Source: Polyporus tsugae (Eukaryota > Basidiomycota > Agaricomycetes > Polyporales > Polyporaceae). From it: a stretch of 64,000 nt of DNA. The DNA lies in the NCBI GenBank assembly GCA_024305745.1, contig JAHRBS010000005.1, positions 1,984,001 to 2,048,000 of the forward strand, written 5' to 3'. Under the pieces are notes generated by a model. The model saw only the letters and a list, made by a program, of their open reading frames with translations. It was not told where the DNA came from and ran no database searches. The translations under genes were made by a program, and so were the position numbers. Of this stretch, positions 33,753 through 45,800 are shown in pieces (position 1 is the first letter of the stretch; each line of letters starts with the position of its first letter).

Positions 33753-34447
33753 AGCTAAGAGCCGTGGGTGGAGGAGGTGAAGAGGGCGATGCCCCTCTCG
33801 GTTTTCCCCGATTTCGATTTCCGGTGCGGGCAAGGGGGGGAATCGGCCGCGGCGATGGGCGGGCAAGGGGCGCGGGACCGGCGGGGTGTTGCGGGCGGAT
33901 GGCTGCCAGTCGTGGTCCGGAAGAGTGGTGTCGTTTGTTTGTTTGTTTGCAGGCGCCGCTTGCGACGTCCTGTACATTGCAGAGCTTTGCCGTCCTTGAT
34001 CTGTATGTTTTCGACCGCTGTGTATAATTAGAAGCACATGGGCCCGTCATTATCACTCGATGTCGACATGCTCGTAAATGACAGAATGTCAAGACTTGCC
34101 TGGTGCATTCTCGGAGGTTCAATGTGCGTTGCAACCCCCACCTCCTCGAACATCTACGCCTATGTCTCCAGTAATCGTCGCGTCCACGCTTCGAGCTCGA
34201 TGTGAAGATGCGCCACCGTGTAATTGTACGAGCTATGTACCCATGTGTATACCGCCAAGGGAATGCACAACACCTTGTCCCGACCGACCGCCGCTTCGGC
34301 AACGCGCGCTATCGACGTACTTGGACGAGGCCCACTGCCGACCCCCCCAGACCCCGCCGTGTCCACAAATACTTAGAGAGCGAGCTACCGTTCGACGAGC
34401 TCGCGCCTCCCCGCACCCACACCCGCACCAACACTCAAGAGTCGAAC
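33753..34447. other. Intergenic between convergent CFEM genes
   Basis: No gene is supported. The plus-strand CFEM gene 6 and the minus-strand pseudogene at 34448 converge here. A GTTT repeat lies near 33935-33950. Confidence 0.55.
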
Positions 34448-35601
34448 TCACAGCCCAGCGATGGCGCCGACAGCGGCGCCGATCTTCGCCTTCGCGCACG
34501 CCGTCGGGGCGGCCGCGTTTTGGCTTTGGGTCTGGGTCTGGCTCGCGGCGGGGGCGGTGGCCGATGCGCTGCCGGAGCTGCCTGACGCGGAGCCGGTGCT
34601 GGAGGACGCGGCCGGGAATGAGATCGAGTCTGTGGTGGACGAGGGCGACGACGACGATGACGGGGAGGCGGGGGTGGTGGATGAGGAGAGCGGGTGCGTG
34701 GAGGAGGAGGAGGATGCGGGATGGGTTGTGGCCTGTCAGCGCGTGCGAGGACGAGTGGGAAGAAGATGAGGGTGAGGATGAGAAGGGGGAGGAAGAGGTG
34801 AGCGTGGCGCTGGGAATAGGGGAGGAGCTGGACGCACTCGATGTGAACCCTTGGGGGAAAGAGGGAGCGGGGTCATGTCAGCTCGATTCGTGGTTCGTGA
34901 GCGCGATAGGCATGTGCAGATCGAACAGGTCGACTCGCGGGATCATGAAGACCTGTCGAGTCGCGGAAGGAGCGGGGATAGCGCGCGCGCCGCAGAGCAC
35001 GGTGCACAGGAACCAACATGCGAGAAGAGGGAGCGACGATGTCCCGGAATGGCGATAGGCACCACGAAGGGGGCTTCCACCAAACCATAACTGTGAGACT
35101 GACAGATCAAGTGCCACGCTGCCGAGGCAAGACGATGGTATAGCCACCGAACAGCCACCGACTCGCAGGAAAAGGTATGGCAGGCACTTCACCAGGACTA
35201 GGGACGCGACGGGCCCAAGGCCAGCCGGACAGGCACAAGAGTAGAGCAGAGATAGGAACAGGGACTCGAGCGGAGACAGAGAAAGGCACTAGGACTCACC
35301 GGCGCATTCGGTCTGGACGAGCGACTCGGCGTTTTGGAGGTCCTGCGCGGTGCAGCTCTGCTGGAGCTTCGAGTTCGTGCAGAGACATTGCGTGTTCGTC
35401 CTGCAAGCGCGGCGTCAGCACGCCGCCGGCAGAGGTGGCGGTACAGTATAGGGCGTTGGACGGGAAGAACGTACAGATCACAACTGTTCGACGCCGCGGC
35501 CTGGCCGATGCAGTTGAGGACGCACTGCGAGACGTTCTGGGCGTGCACGCCGGCGAAGGGGCGGCGACGAAAGCCAGAGCGGGAACGAGCGAGTACTTCA
35601 T
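34448..35601 (-). pseudogene. CFEM pseudogene 7 (unit 1)
   Basis: This is the same three-exon plan as the intact gene at 55335-56542, broken in three ways. One base is missing in the signal-peptide codons (GCCGCCCC against GCCGCCGCC, near 35562). Twenty-four bases are missing in the CFEM exon between two CTCCAGCAG repeats (near 35350), which removes the sixth Cys. Four extra bases lie in the Ser-rich exon (near 34735) and shift the frame, so the GPI tail is lost. The plus-strand acidic frame starting at 34461 is the shadow of the Ser-rich tail and is not a gene. Confidence 0.88.
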
Positions 35602-36999
35602 AGTCTCGACGGGCGGACAGGGAGCGTTCGGGATGGGGACTTTGGGGGCCGAGAGGGACACGACGGGCGGGGGACTTATAGGGACGGGTTTGCCAAGAAC
35701 CGAGACATTTTTTCGGTTAACGTTCGAACGGACATCACGTTGCTGTGGCGTGTCCGTCGCGCAAATGATAAGAGGGTTTCGACTGTATTGGACGTATGAG
35801 CGCCTGTGCATTGCAGGAGGCCAGGATGCAAGATCGAACTGAGAACATACAGATGGCAGAGCCGGGAGAGGTCCACGCGGGGGTGCGGACGAAGAGTCTG
35901 AGCGGCTTGGAGCCGGTGCTGGACGCCCGGGCGCATCCCTTTCGGCATCTAGACTCGGTGCTGGATAGAACTTGATCAATTGTAAAGCATGAGATCCAGT
36001 CGGGGCGCGCAAGCGCATAGTGAACCCGAGTGTGACGCCACCGCAGTTGACTTCGAACCCGTCGAGCTGACGGGTATCCGCAAAGGGCGAGGGATGTTGA
36101 ATGAGATGACCTTGCGTCGTTCTGGGAATGGCGGCGACAGGTAGGGGGGAATGAATGATCTCATTTTCTATGCTGTTATAGATCGGACTCACTGGGATCT
36201 CTCTGTAAGTTGTCATCCCATCCAACCCTTGGTTCTGAGTTGTTAGACGTTGGCGGATTATGTCTTGTTCAATCCGGACGTGACCTTCAAGTTCATGGCT
36301 CGGGCAAAAATGGTAGACCTCCCAGAAGTTTGGCACAGAGACGTAGAGTTAGGCCAGGACTTGCATTGCAAGCTACGTCCAACCTCATACCATGAGGGGG
36401 TTCAGAGGGGGTTCAGTCTCGAGGACACAGACTGAGACACGGTGACGATGTGGACTCTGACCAGGACTTCAAGTAGGAGACGCTCGCGGCCCGGCTGTAA
36501 CTAACAAGTAAATAGGGACAAACAATTGCTGTCAGGTTGGGCGCTTCAACGAGGGTCCGCCGTGACTCCGACGTCCAGGCTCCACTGTCCATGTCGACCC
36601 CGGGTCTATTCTTGTAGCCCTTGCTATGTATCACGAAAAGTCCTAATAGTCACGAACCATGTCTCTCTCCTGCTAGACTGCTTCGCCAATGAAGACTTCG
36701 TGAAGCCCTGCTCGACCTATCGTTTGAGACGGGACTCGGACTCTTCGGAAGCGTTCGCCGCAGCTTCAAGTAGGAGTGGTGAGTCTCAATGTTGTACACA
36801 TTTATTTACAATGTATAAAGATTGATGACGATCGTGTTACGGCCAGGGAGAATATCTGATTGCGGATGGACGACTTGTCAGGTCGATATGTGCTACTCCA
36901 TGCTGAGCAAAGGTTCGGCATAAGTATTGTCGTCCTCTCCCGTGCTCGTTCCCCATCTTATAACGCTCCCTTCCGTGTGCAGAAGGATTCCCCACGGAA
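35602..36999. other. Non-coding spacer of unit 1
   Basis: No gene is supported. A long minus-strand frame upstream of the CFEM start is not kept in the third unit and is taken as chance. CTTATA about 75 bp from the old CFEM start is the leftover TATA box, read on the minus strand. Confidence 0.55.
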
Positions 37000-38930
37000 T
37001 TGTCATCTCTCGCATCGCGTTTCACGCGAAGAGCGAAGATGGCCAATAACATGAGAAGTTCACCGTTGCCGATTTATTGGTCGACGAGGCTGAGTGCACA
37101 CTCGTCATCTCGTCATCTGGTGCTGTGCTCAGAAGGATCTTCGTGGGAATCAGGTACAATGCCTACTATTCACATATATGTACTCACATACTCACCGAAT
37201 CGCGTTTCGGATGTCCCCAGAAGACCTCCAATTATCGGGCCGACGAATTTGGAGAAGTGATGGCGTCCGCGGAATATCGTGTAACAAAAGACTTTCGTGA
37301 GCCCGGCACAGCTAGTGGCATTTTCGGCATGCGGCGATAGTTGCTCTTAGGGAGTCTACCGTACGATGCACCTACAGTACGTGGTGAGCGAGCTGTGCTT
37401 CCAATTGTGCTCCGCTAACCAATGCCGCAGTATTGTATACGTGGGACTGTGACCTGACTAACATGGACCGGGGTACTAGTGTCTTTCACGGGAAAAGGTC
37501 GGTGGTGTACCTCACTCTACGACGATGATGCGCTCAACCCAGCTGGCAGCGAGACCGATCATGATCTGCCCTCTACATTTCCGGCGCAAGATCCAGCAGT
37601 ACCCTCAGGACATCGTCGACAAGTACAAGCGCGTTCGTGGGGTCGTCTACTCCCAATTTAACAAGGACGCGGGCAAATGACGCGTCTGCGTCTGTCGGAC
37701 CCACTCACTGCACTAGGCGACAAAGGACTCGGTCACAGACGTCGCGGACGTGCTCGTCATAGCGTCCTTCCAGATGTCGCACTAGAGGGCGTCGAGCATC
37801 GTGAAGTTTGAAGGCGGTGCGGAAGGACGATATGGGGGGTGGAGGACAAGAGGGCTAGCGTCATTAGCTCGGTGAGTGGCGCCACCGCGAGTGCAAGCGG
37901 GGGCTGACGTGGTTGGGTAGGGTTTGACCGCGAGTCAAGTCTTGACGTCGCTCATGCCGCACGCACCGAAGCCGGTGGACTATCCCCGTGGGTAAACGTA
38001 ACCATTCCCGCTATTCGCCGCGGGCTTGTCCGCCAGCGACTCCGGGAACGAGAGTGAGTAGCTCGTGCAGCATGGTTTCTCCTACTAGATCTGATCGCTG
38101 TCCCCCAGTTGCGTTGTAGTCCGGTGGAGTTCGACTATCCAAGCGAGTCGAAATCTTCAGGAGCACAAGTCAGGGGGAGGAACTGGTCATCACAACGAAG
38201 TGCAGTGCATCGCATGCAAAATGCCTGGGTGATCGCCCAACCACTGGTGCGAAGCTGTTGATTGCGTTACATTTTCTACGAGTGCCGCAATTCATTGAAG
38301 GGATAGACCCACTTCGTCGAACTGCGACAGGTGTCCGGCGATGCGGAAGATAGGAAGTATGAAGGGTTCATCTGCGCAACCGGTGTGAGCCCCGTCGTTT
38401 GAACCACATGCTACATCGCTGCCGTCACACACAGGATACGACATCCCTTGGCGGCTCGTTAGAGATCGTCTCGGATAGAACGGAGTTAACATGAACGAGA
38501 AGGGATGCCGCACCCCACGGTGAACCTGTTCCTGCGTGGACGGCTTTCTGGACGTGCTCATGTCGCTCGGACCAAACTCGGTCGTCGACGCGAGGGTATT
38601 ACTCCCGGCCATGGAGTTCGCGGTCATGTCTTCGCTATAGTAGCGCGAGTGGCTGAACGGCATAGAGGTCGAGGCGTGGAGGGCTAGGGGCGTAGATCAG
38701 CGTCACGGTATCGTCCTTTGGTACCGGTGCGCGACTCTGAACGTTGCCGACCAGCTGTTGGTGTTGTCGGTCGGGCGTGCTTTCGGCAGGTATGTCGTCT
38801 GTTTGGCGAGTCAGATCCCTCCTACTTACGCTGGGAAAAGTAGTCCGTGTGCAGCACAAAGTGCCGATCGTGGGTATTGCTGGCCAAGAGGAAATCAGGG
38901 TCATTAGTCGCCGTCCCACTGTCAGACCGG
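37000..38930 (+). pseudogene. BVMO pseudogene (unit 1)
   Basis: Order and spacing follow the intact gene at 59506-62223. GAAGAGCGAAGATG at 37027 matches 59540. A decayed GTAxxATGCC donor side follows. CCAGCAGTACCCTCAGGACATCGTCGA near 37591 matches the QHLQDVVD codons, and GTCGTCTACTCCCAATTTAAC near 37640 matches VVHAQFD. Later blocks run to CAAAGTGCCGATCGTGG near 38860, which matches the CRSW codons. Frameshifts and stops are frequent throughout. The second copy at 51689-53619 shares the same lesions. Confidence 0.85.
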
Positions 38931-39210
38931 TGGCAGCGCCGCAGGGTGAGCGGATCGATCCGTCTCCCTCACGATCATTGGTGGTGGAGCTATCGTGGAT
39001 TATCGCGTCGTTGGTGTCGATTGTGACGTATTGCGCGTATGACGAGGAGAGGATGGTCTGGACGTACGCGCCTCATGTATGGTTTATTGGAGCTACTGAG
39101 ACCTTGTTCCATGTCCAGCCGACCGATCCACAAATATGCAAGATAACGGTAGGCCATTCATATACAATAACCATGTTCGGATATTCGGCCGATTACAACA
39201 AGTTCACAGT

Positions 39211-39212
39211 CA
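39211..39212. repeat. Target-site duplication CA of the Plavaka element
   Basis: CA precedes the element, and CA follows it at 47661-47662. The empty site in unit 2 (near 53897-53905) has a single copy. Confidence 0.8.
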
Positions 39213-40066
39213 CATCAGCAAATGTGCAGGATAAATGACCACTCGTGGTCAACTTTTATCTAGATGATAATGTTCCAACTCGCCGGTAAAGGGATCACGG
39301 TATACGGTGGGCAAGCGTCTTCCGTGGCCAGCCACGACCATTCGCGCCGTGGGGTCCGGCAAATGCCTACCGTGGGCGCCGCGACGCCCGACCATACCTT
39401 ACCATATCCACTGGGCAGCGCGACAAGCGCAGATTGTACCCGCCGCGAAGTCTGGTAAACGCTGACCATTTTTGTCCCAAGATCTGACCAGGATTGGTCA
39501 AAACTCGCGGGACTCTTGACCAGCCTCTACCGGCTGCGCTAGACAGAAATACCATTGATGTCAGTTTATCCCGCGGCAGATGAGCGGGGCTTGGAAGCTG
39601 CCAGTGCAAGAATGATATCCTAAGGTCATTTGTCAGAGTTCAAATGACCATGCAAGTGCATGCATACCTGTGGGTCTGACAATCCACTTACTTGCGGCTG
39701 GCTCCTTGCAGGCATTGAACACAAAATGCGGAATAACAAAAGTATGTTATTCCGCTACAAGACACATACATGCAGCAGCAACAACATTAGTAGTACATAC
39801 ACGCGGGCAGGCCAGGCACTGGGATTAGTAATTGGTAAGGTAGCGAAGGGAGGGAAGGCAGTGCATCATCGAGAGCGAGACAGCGAGACAGCAAAACAGC
39901 GACAGCGAAACAGCGATGCGGAACACATGAACAGCAGCGAATGGGCAGCGAGCGCAAAGCGTGACCAAGATCTGACAAGAGGCGCGGGGCGCCGAGAGTA
40001 AACCTGTGCATGCGCGATCAGTGCATGAGAGCGGTAAGGAAGACGAGTCGACCTCACCGAAACAGG
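39213..40066. other. Left subterminal region of the Plavaka element
   Basis: No gene is seen between the left end and the stop of the minus-strand gene. A GAGACAGC/AACAGCGA short repeat lies near 39876-39920. Confidence 0.5.
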
Positions 40067-41932
40067 CTACTCGGAGGCACCCTTGCTCATGTGAGAGGAG
40101 CTGGCAGCCGGGGGTTCATCATCATGATGGTCGTCATCGTCCTCTGGAGTGGTCGACGCTTGGTCCTTCTGGGCCATGATCACGTAGTATGCGCTCCCCT
40201 GCAGGTCGCGCTCAGCATCAGAGTCGAGCTCGTTCTCGTCGCCGAAGATCTGCCTGTAGAAGTTGTCAGCGCGCATTGACAGAAGAGAGAATCAAATCCA
40301 ACTCACTTGTTCCACCATCTGATGAGATCTGCGTGCCACTCAGGGAAGTTGAACGCAATCTCCATGATGCTAAAAACTAGGTTCTCTGCCTTCCAGAACT
40401 TGCCATAAGTGTCCATCCACTCCTGGTCGGAGAGCGCGCTGCGAGTCTGGGAAATCATCAGTGATAGAAGGGTAAATGTCTGCAATGTACGCTTACCAGA
40501 AGGGCGATGTAGACAATGCTGTACAGGTTGACAGCGTCGAGCTTGCACTCTTCGGCGACGCTCTTCTGGCCCCGGGAGACACAGGGGTTAGCATTGTGGA
40601 CGGACGATTTACCCGTCACAATGCTTTTGTAGCACTGAATAGACTGGATTAGTATGGTTGCGGGCATGCACTACAGATGTGAGCACTTACGTTCACGAGG
40701 ACGGTACCGTGCAGCAAGCCAAGCTTGGCGTCAGACTGGTTGACCAAGGCCATGTCATAGAAGAACCAGGGATAATCTGTCGAGAACATCCGCACAAGGC
40801 AGTTACGAACGTGAGTGCAAAACCTACGCAATGATTAGTACGGCCTGGCAGCGAAAAAGGCTGGGTGCGTACCTCCCAGGGTCAGCCTCAAACTTCGGAA
40901 TGTATCTGAGTGGGCAGAGCAGACGTCCAGTCCGGGAGTCTTGCCACCCACGGTTGTCCTTAGAGAGGAGAAGGTGGTTATTGTCGTCAAGGTCGCACAG
41001 GGAGACGATCCGGTCGTTGAGGCGGCCTAGGTCATTACTGCAGACCTTGTAGGAAATGGCAGTGACCTAGAAAAGCCTCAACCAGTCAACCATCAAACAG
41101 AATGAAAGAACTTGTGTCCTTACGTATGCTCCGATGATGCCGATGAGAGGCGGGTTGTCAGCCAGGTAGTCGAGGTGGCTTGCGAGCTCGGGAAGGAACT
41201 TGAGCCACACGGGCCAAAGCTCCTCCGCCACAGCGTCATCATCACAATCGAGTGTCACGCTGGGAGGGGGTCAGCGCATCGGCGTATTATTGTTGACAAT
41301 GGGACATACCGCCCGGGCCAGTCGCAGTCATCCTCGGAGTGGAAGTTGACACCGTAGGTGAGAATCTGGGTGTGGTTGACGTACTCGGTGAGGTAGCGAA
41401 CGAGGCCGCGGATCTTTTTGTAATGCTTTTGGATGCCGAGAGCATTGCGGGTGGCCTCGCTGAAAATACCAAGGAACAGTGAGTAAGCTGGGAGGACGGA
41501 AGGCAACTGAGTACGTACTTAGCACTCGGGTCGAGCAGCCACAAGGCCACCGCCCACACAGGGTTCTTGAGTTTGACGCGCTCGGGCTCTTCATCAGTGT
41601 CGGTGGCACCCCCCTGGGGGTCGTTGTCAGGATCTGGGGGCGGCGCGCCAGAGACAGCGGCGAGACGACAACGCTTGAGCTCTACATCCGAGGCCGCTGC
41701 GGGGGAATAAGTTATAATATGGACGCCACCTGACTATATGCGGCAAAAAACACTACTTACTGTCCTTGTCGTTGGCACGCTTCTTCTGTGCCATCATAGA
41801 AGTGGTGCTGGCATCGTGCTGAGCCGAAGTCTTTGCCTTGCCGGGCTGGGACGGGTTTGCCTGCTGGGCTAGAATGCGAGCCTTCTGCTTGCGGTAGTAC
41901 TCTTCGGTGCTGATGCCGGGACCAGGGGGCAT
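40067..41932 (-). CDS. Transposon-borne protein of unknown function, DUF6698-like
   Basis: Nine exons join in frame to 475 aa: 41932-41761, 41696-41519, 41459-41310, 41259-41124, 41066-40873, 40823-40691, 40634-40497, 40446-40307 and 40253-40067. All introns are GT-AG. The start is a basic, Gln-rich region, followed by KNPVWAVALWLLDPSA, DNPPLIGIIGAYVTAISYK, RGWQDSRTGRLLCPLRYIP, FSTDYPWFFYDMALVN and GQKSVAEECKLDAVNLYSIVY, and an acidic, His-rich end. From memory this resembles the uncharacterised fungal family DUF6698, common in agaricomycete genomes; I cannot confirm it here. It shares its upstream region with the transposase, so both are likely transcribed from one divergent promoter region. 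It may be the accessory protein of the element. Confidence 0.8.
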
Positions 41933-41935
41933 GGT

Positions 41936-42075
41936 GAGCGAGAGGCGTGGGGAGAGCGAGAGGAATGTGGCGAGCAAGAGGAGTGTGGCGAGCGAGAGAT
42001 GGATGGCGAGTGAGAGGAGTGTGGTGAGTGAGAGGAGTGTGGCGAGTGAGAGGCGGATGGCGAGTGAGAGCGGAG
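41936..42075. repeat. Minisatellite before the DUF6698-like gene
   Basis: Imperfect tandem copies of about 20 bp, TGGCGAGTGAGAGGAGTG and variants, repeat six to seven times just upstream of the minus-strand ATG. It would lie in the 5' UTR of that gene. Confidence 0.8.
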
Positions 42076-42871
42076 GGGATGGAGAAGGTGGGGTGGTGCT
42101 GCGGGCCCTTTTATCGGGCGAGAACTGAGGCAGACGGGGGGAGTTGAGGGCTGGGTGACGAGGCTTGAGAGCCGGGCGAAAGGGCTTACGTCGCCCTCGT
42201 ACCATGTCGGCCGTGTTTTCCAAGCTGACGCGGCCTCGAGAAGGTGGGGTCAGACGCAGGCGCAGGCTGAGCATTGACAGTGGTTAGAGGCAGCAAAAAA
42301 AAGAGAAGACAGAGAAGGTGAGAGGCACAGCCACAAACACGTCGGGATCGACTGCATTTTGGGTGTGAGAAATGGTCAGGTGACCTGGGGCAGACGCGTG
42401 CCACCACCGCATACGCGCCTGCCGGGCTGCCGCCTTGCCCATCACTTGCTTTGCTGTCGGTCTGCGACGTCGCCCGGCACTTTTCCCCCTCCCCGCCGAC
42501 GACCTCCACAGTCACCTCTGCCCTCGTCCAACCCTCCCGCAAGGCCGACCATCTTGACCGAATGTCCCCGACAACAGCTTCGACCAATCCCATTGCCTCG
42601 CCCACCAGTCCTCGACACTCGATTGGCCCAATGCTGCCCGACAACCTCTTCTCGTTCTCTCCGCCCTTCCCGACTGTCAACTACCTCATACCACAATATG
42701 CTCTCTCGGGGCTCGGGCTCGGGTTTGTCTTGTTCCGAGGCCGCATTGACCGCCGACATCTGGGCGTCATCATCTTCGGGGTCTACCAGCTCTGCGACCC
42801 CTGCCCCCCTCGTCCCCCACCTCCTTCTCCTACACAAGCCACACTAAAGCACCTCCTTCGCCCCACCCACC
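42076..42871. promoter_or_regulatory. Divergent promoter region inside the Plavaka element
   Basis: About 0.8 kb lies between the two divergent genes without a supported gene of its own. No clear TATA box is seen on either strand. Confidence 0.4.
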
Positions 42872-45800
42872 ATGTACTCGTGTTCCTTTTCTGGATGCAG
42901 TTACAAGACCGCAAACAAGATCGCGCACGGTCGCCATCGCAAGAGCTGCGCACATGCGTTGTCTTCGATTACTCAAGCCCTCGGTAAACGGAAGGCCGGG
43001 CATGTGGAAAGTGGACTCGCCAAGCGAGCCAGGGTTGAGGGAAACGGCATGGTGCGTCAATTCACTTTGCTAACATGTTCAGGGCACGGTTTTGACCGCA
43101 TATAGCCCCCTCCCCTTGCTCCTCAGGATCCTATCCCTCCTCCTTCCCCTCCTCCACCGCCAAGCCCTCCCGCTCTGTCAACGCGTGGTGGCCGCCGCAT
43201 TCGCCTCCCAAAAGCCTACAACGATTTTGTCCCATCCACCAAGGGCTACCTCCCCTCCCAGTACAAGTCTTGCCTCCCATGACCGACCCCCGTCGATGTC
43301 CAGCCCGTTAACGCCCCTTCGGTTCCATCCCCCAGGCCCTCCCCTCCAGAGCAGCTATATCAAACTGAGCCGGACGCTTTTGGCGTGTTTCGCGAGTACG
43401 CGCGCCGCCTGCATCATGATCCAGAGGTGAACATTTCCCTCGAGGCGCTGTGCGATGCGTCCGGGCTAGAGAAGCCTGCGGAACAGGACACGCCGAAGTA
43501 TGCGAGTATCGCGTGGATCACTTGTCCAGTCGCGATCACCGTCAATCCGACTGCAACAACGCCCGACTATGGCCCGTTCGAGAATGCATCCCAGTTTCGG
43601 TTGATGGACTATTTCTATGGCCGCTCCGATTCGAAATCCCTCGACGCTCTCGACGACCTCATCGCGGTCATACGATCACCTGGCTTTTCACCAGACGACC
43701 TTGCAAACTTCAACGCGAAGAAGGCCGAACGGGCTCTTGACATATGGGTGAGCCCTTCCGGCGTTTTTTCTGAGGAGGACGGATGGCACGCGGGCTCTGT
43801 CGATATCCCTCTGCCGAAGACGGGGGCGAAGTACAAGGCCGAGGAGGATGCGCCCAAGTTCAACGTCCCCGGGGTCATCTACCGCCGGCTTCTTCCCCTC
43901 ATCAAGGCCGTGGTTCAGGATACGACCTTGCGCTTCTCGCACTTCTACCACTGGCTCCCGCATCGGAAGTTCTGGATCCCTCCTCAGCCTACACCTTCTC
44001 ATCCCGCGCATTCTGCACCTTCTCAACCCGCGGCTCCTTCATCGGCCTCAGCATCCACAGCGCCGTCCACTCCACCATCCCTGATCCGAGTATATACCGA
44101 TTGTTACAACTCGAATGCAATGCTCAATGCAGATGCGGAGATACGTGCGAGGCCGCGCGACCCAGGCGATGCGCCCGACATCGAGTATGTCATTCTTCCA
44201 CTCCTTTTCTGGTCCGATGCGACGCAACTTGCGAATTTTGGCTCGGCATCGCTGTGGCCAATCTACCTGTACTTTGGCAACCTTTCCAAGTATGTACGCA
44301 GGCGTCCAATGGAGTTTGCGGTGCATCATCTCGCATACATTCCCTCAGTAAGTATCCAGTGTCTCACATTATCTCGCTGTGTCTCGCATTTACTCACTAC
44401 GCTTTCTAGCTGCCCGATGCACTCAAGGATGCCTACACAGCAAAATACGGACGCCCGCCGAGTGAGGACATCCTCAAGTTCTGCAAGAGAGACCTTTTCC
44501 AACAGATCTGGCTCCTCCTATTTGATGACGACTTCATGCGCGCTTACGAGCATGGTGTCTTGCTCATGTGTGGTGACGGAGTTCTTTGGCGCATCTTCCC
44601 TTGGGTCTTCACCTATTCTGCTGACTATCCTGAGAAGTGAGTGGTTTACTCTCGTCTTGTATGGTTCAGGATGGTACTGACCCATCACATAGGGTTCTCG
44701 TAGCTGCAATGCGCCCCCTTGCACGGTGTCTCTGCCCGCGATGCTTGGCGCCAAAAGACAAGGTGGCCGAGGCGGGATCTAAAGCCGACAAGCGATGCCG
44801 CGCACTTGGACGCAAAGACAGCGAGGCACTCCAGAAGCGCATCCACACAGCGCGCAAGCATCTCTTCAAAGGCTATGCGATCGCGGGTCCGCGCGTAGAC
44901 AACTGGCTGAAGGATGAGTCTCTAACCCCAATCCAGGTATCTACATATCCGGAGCGCATCTGCACTAGACTGACATTGCGTCCAGAGCGCCTTCTCAAAG
45001 CGCTTCTCAAATTTCAATCTCAATGTCTACGACATCCTCGCACCGGACCTCATGCATGAGTTTGAGCTCGGCGTGTGGAAAGGTGTCTTTACTCACTTGA
45101 TGCGCATGCTCACGGCAAAGGGTGCAGATGTTGTTGAGGAATTCAACAGCCGGTAAGTACGCCTAGTGTCTTCAGCCAGTATCAGCTGACGTCTCAAATA
45201 GCATGAGACGGATGCCAACATTTGGGCGCGATCGAATCCGTCGGTTTTGGCATGACGTCGCATCGCGCAAGCGTCTCGCTGCGCGCGACTATGAAGTGTT
45301 CTTGATTGTAAGTGCTGACAGCTGTCCCTCCTCAATAGCTGTCTTATTCCATCACTACAGACCATTATGCCCGTGTTTGAGGGGCTACTGGACGTCCGCG
45401 ATGACCAGACAATCGCTGACCTTCTCTTTGAACTGGCGAACTGGCACGCCCTTGCCAAGCTTCGCCTTCACACAGCTGTCACACTCGACATATTCCGTGC
45501 GGTAACTGGACACATGTATGAAGCAATCCGCCGGTTCGCTGCCAAAACATGTCCGAAGCACAACACGCATGAGCTGCCTTCCGAAGCAGCAGTGCGCGTA
45601 CGGCGCGCGAAGGCTGCAAACACGAATACACAGTCATCTGGAGCGCGACGGCCCGTGCAGTTCACCGTCCATCATACTTACAAGTTCCATAGCCTAGGGG
45701 ACTACGCTGACTATATCGAATGCTCTGGAACTAGCGACAACTTTAACACTCAAGTGGTAGGTTTGAATTTGTCAACGTCAAGCAACAGCTAACGGTGCAA

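Noticed and set aside
34461..34769. Plus-strand acidic frame with a hydrophobic start (also at 49105 and 55348)
   Set aside because: It is the reverse complement of the Ser-rich and GPI-signal exon of minus-strand CFEM genes. The minus reading has splice sites, eight CFEM Cys and a signal peptide.
35296..36336. 346-codon minus-strand frame (and its copy at 49985-51025)
   Set aside because: It reads through a TATA box and promoter into the CFEM start and ends in the shifted frame of the broken signal peptide; the intact third unit does not keep it.
41936..42075. CRISPR-like repeat array
   Set aside because: The copies are contiguous and imperfect with no unique spacers; it is a minisatellite in a eukaryotic transposon.
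42359..42987. Plus-strand frames before the transposase start
   Set aside because: They overlap the divergent promoter and are not in frame with the C2H2 start at 42872.
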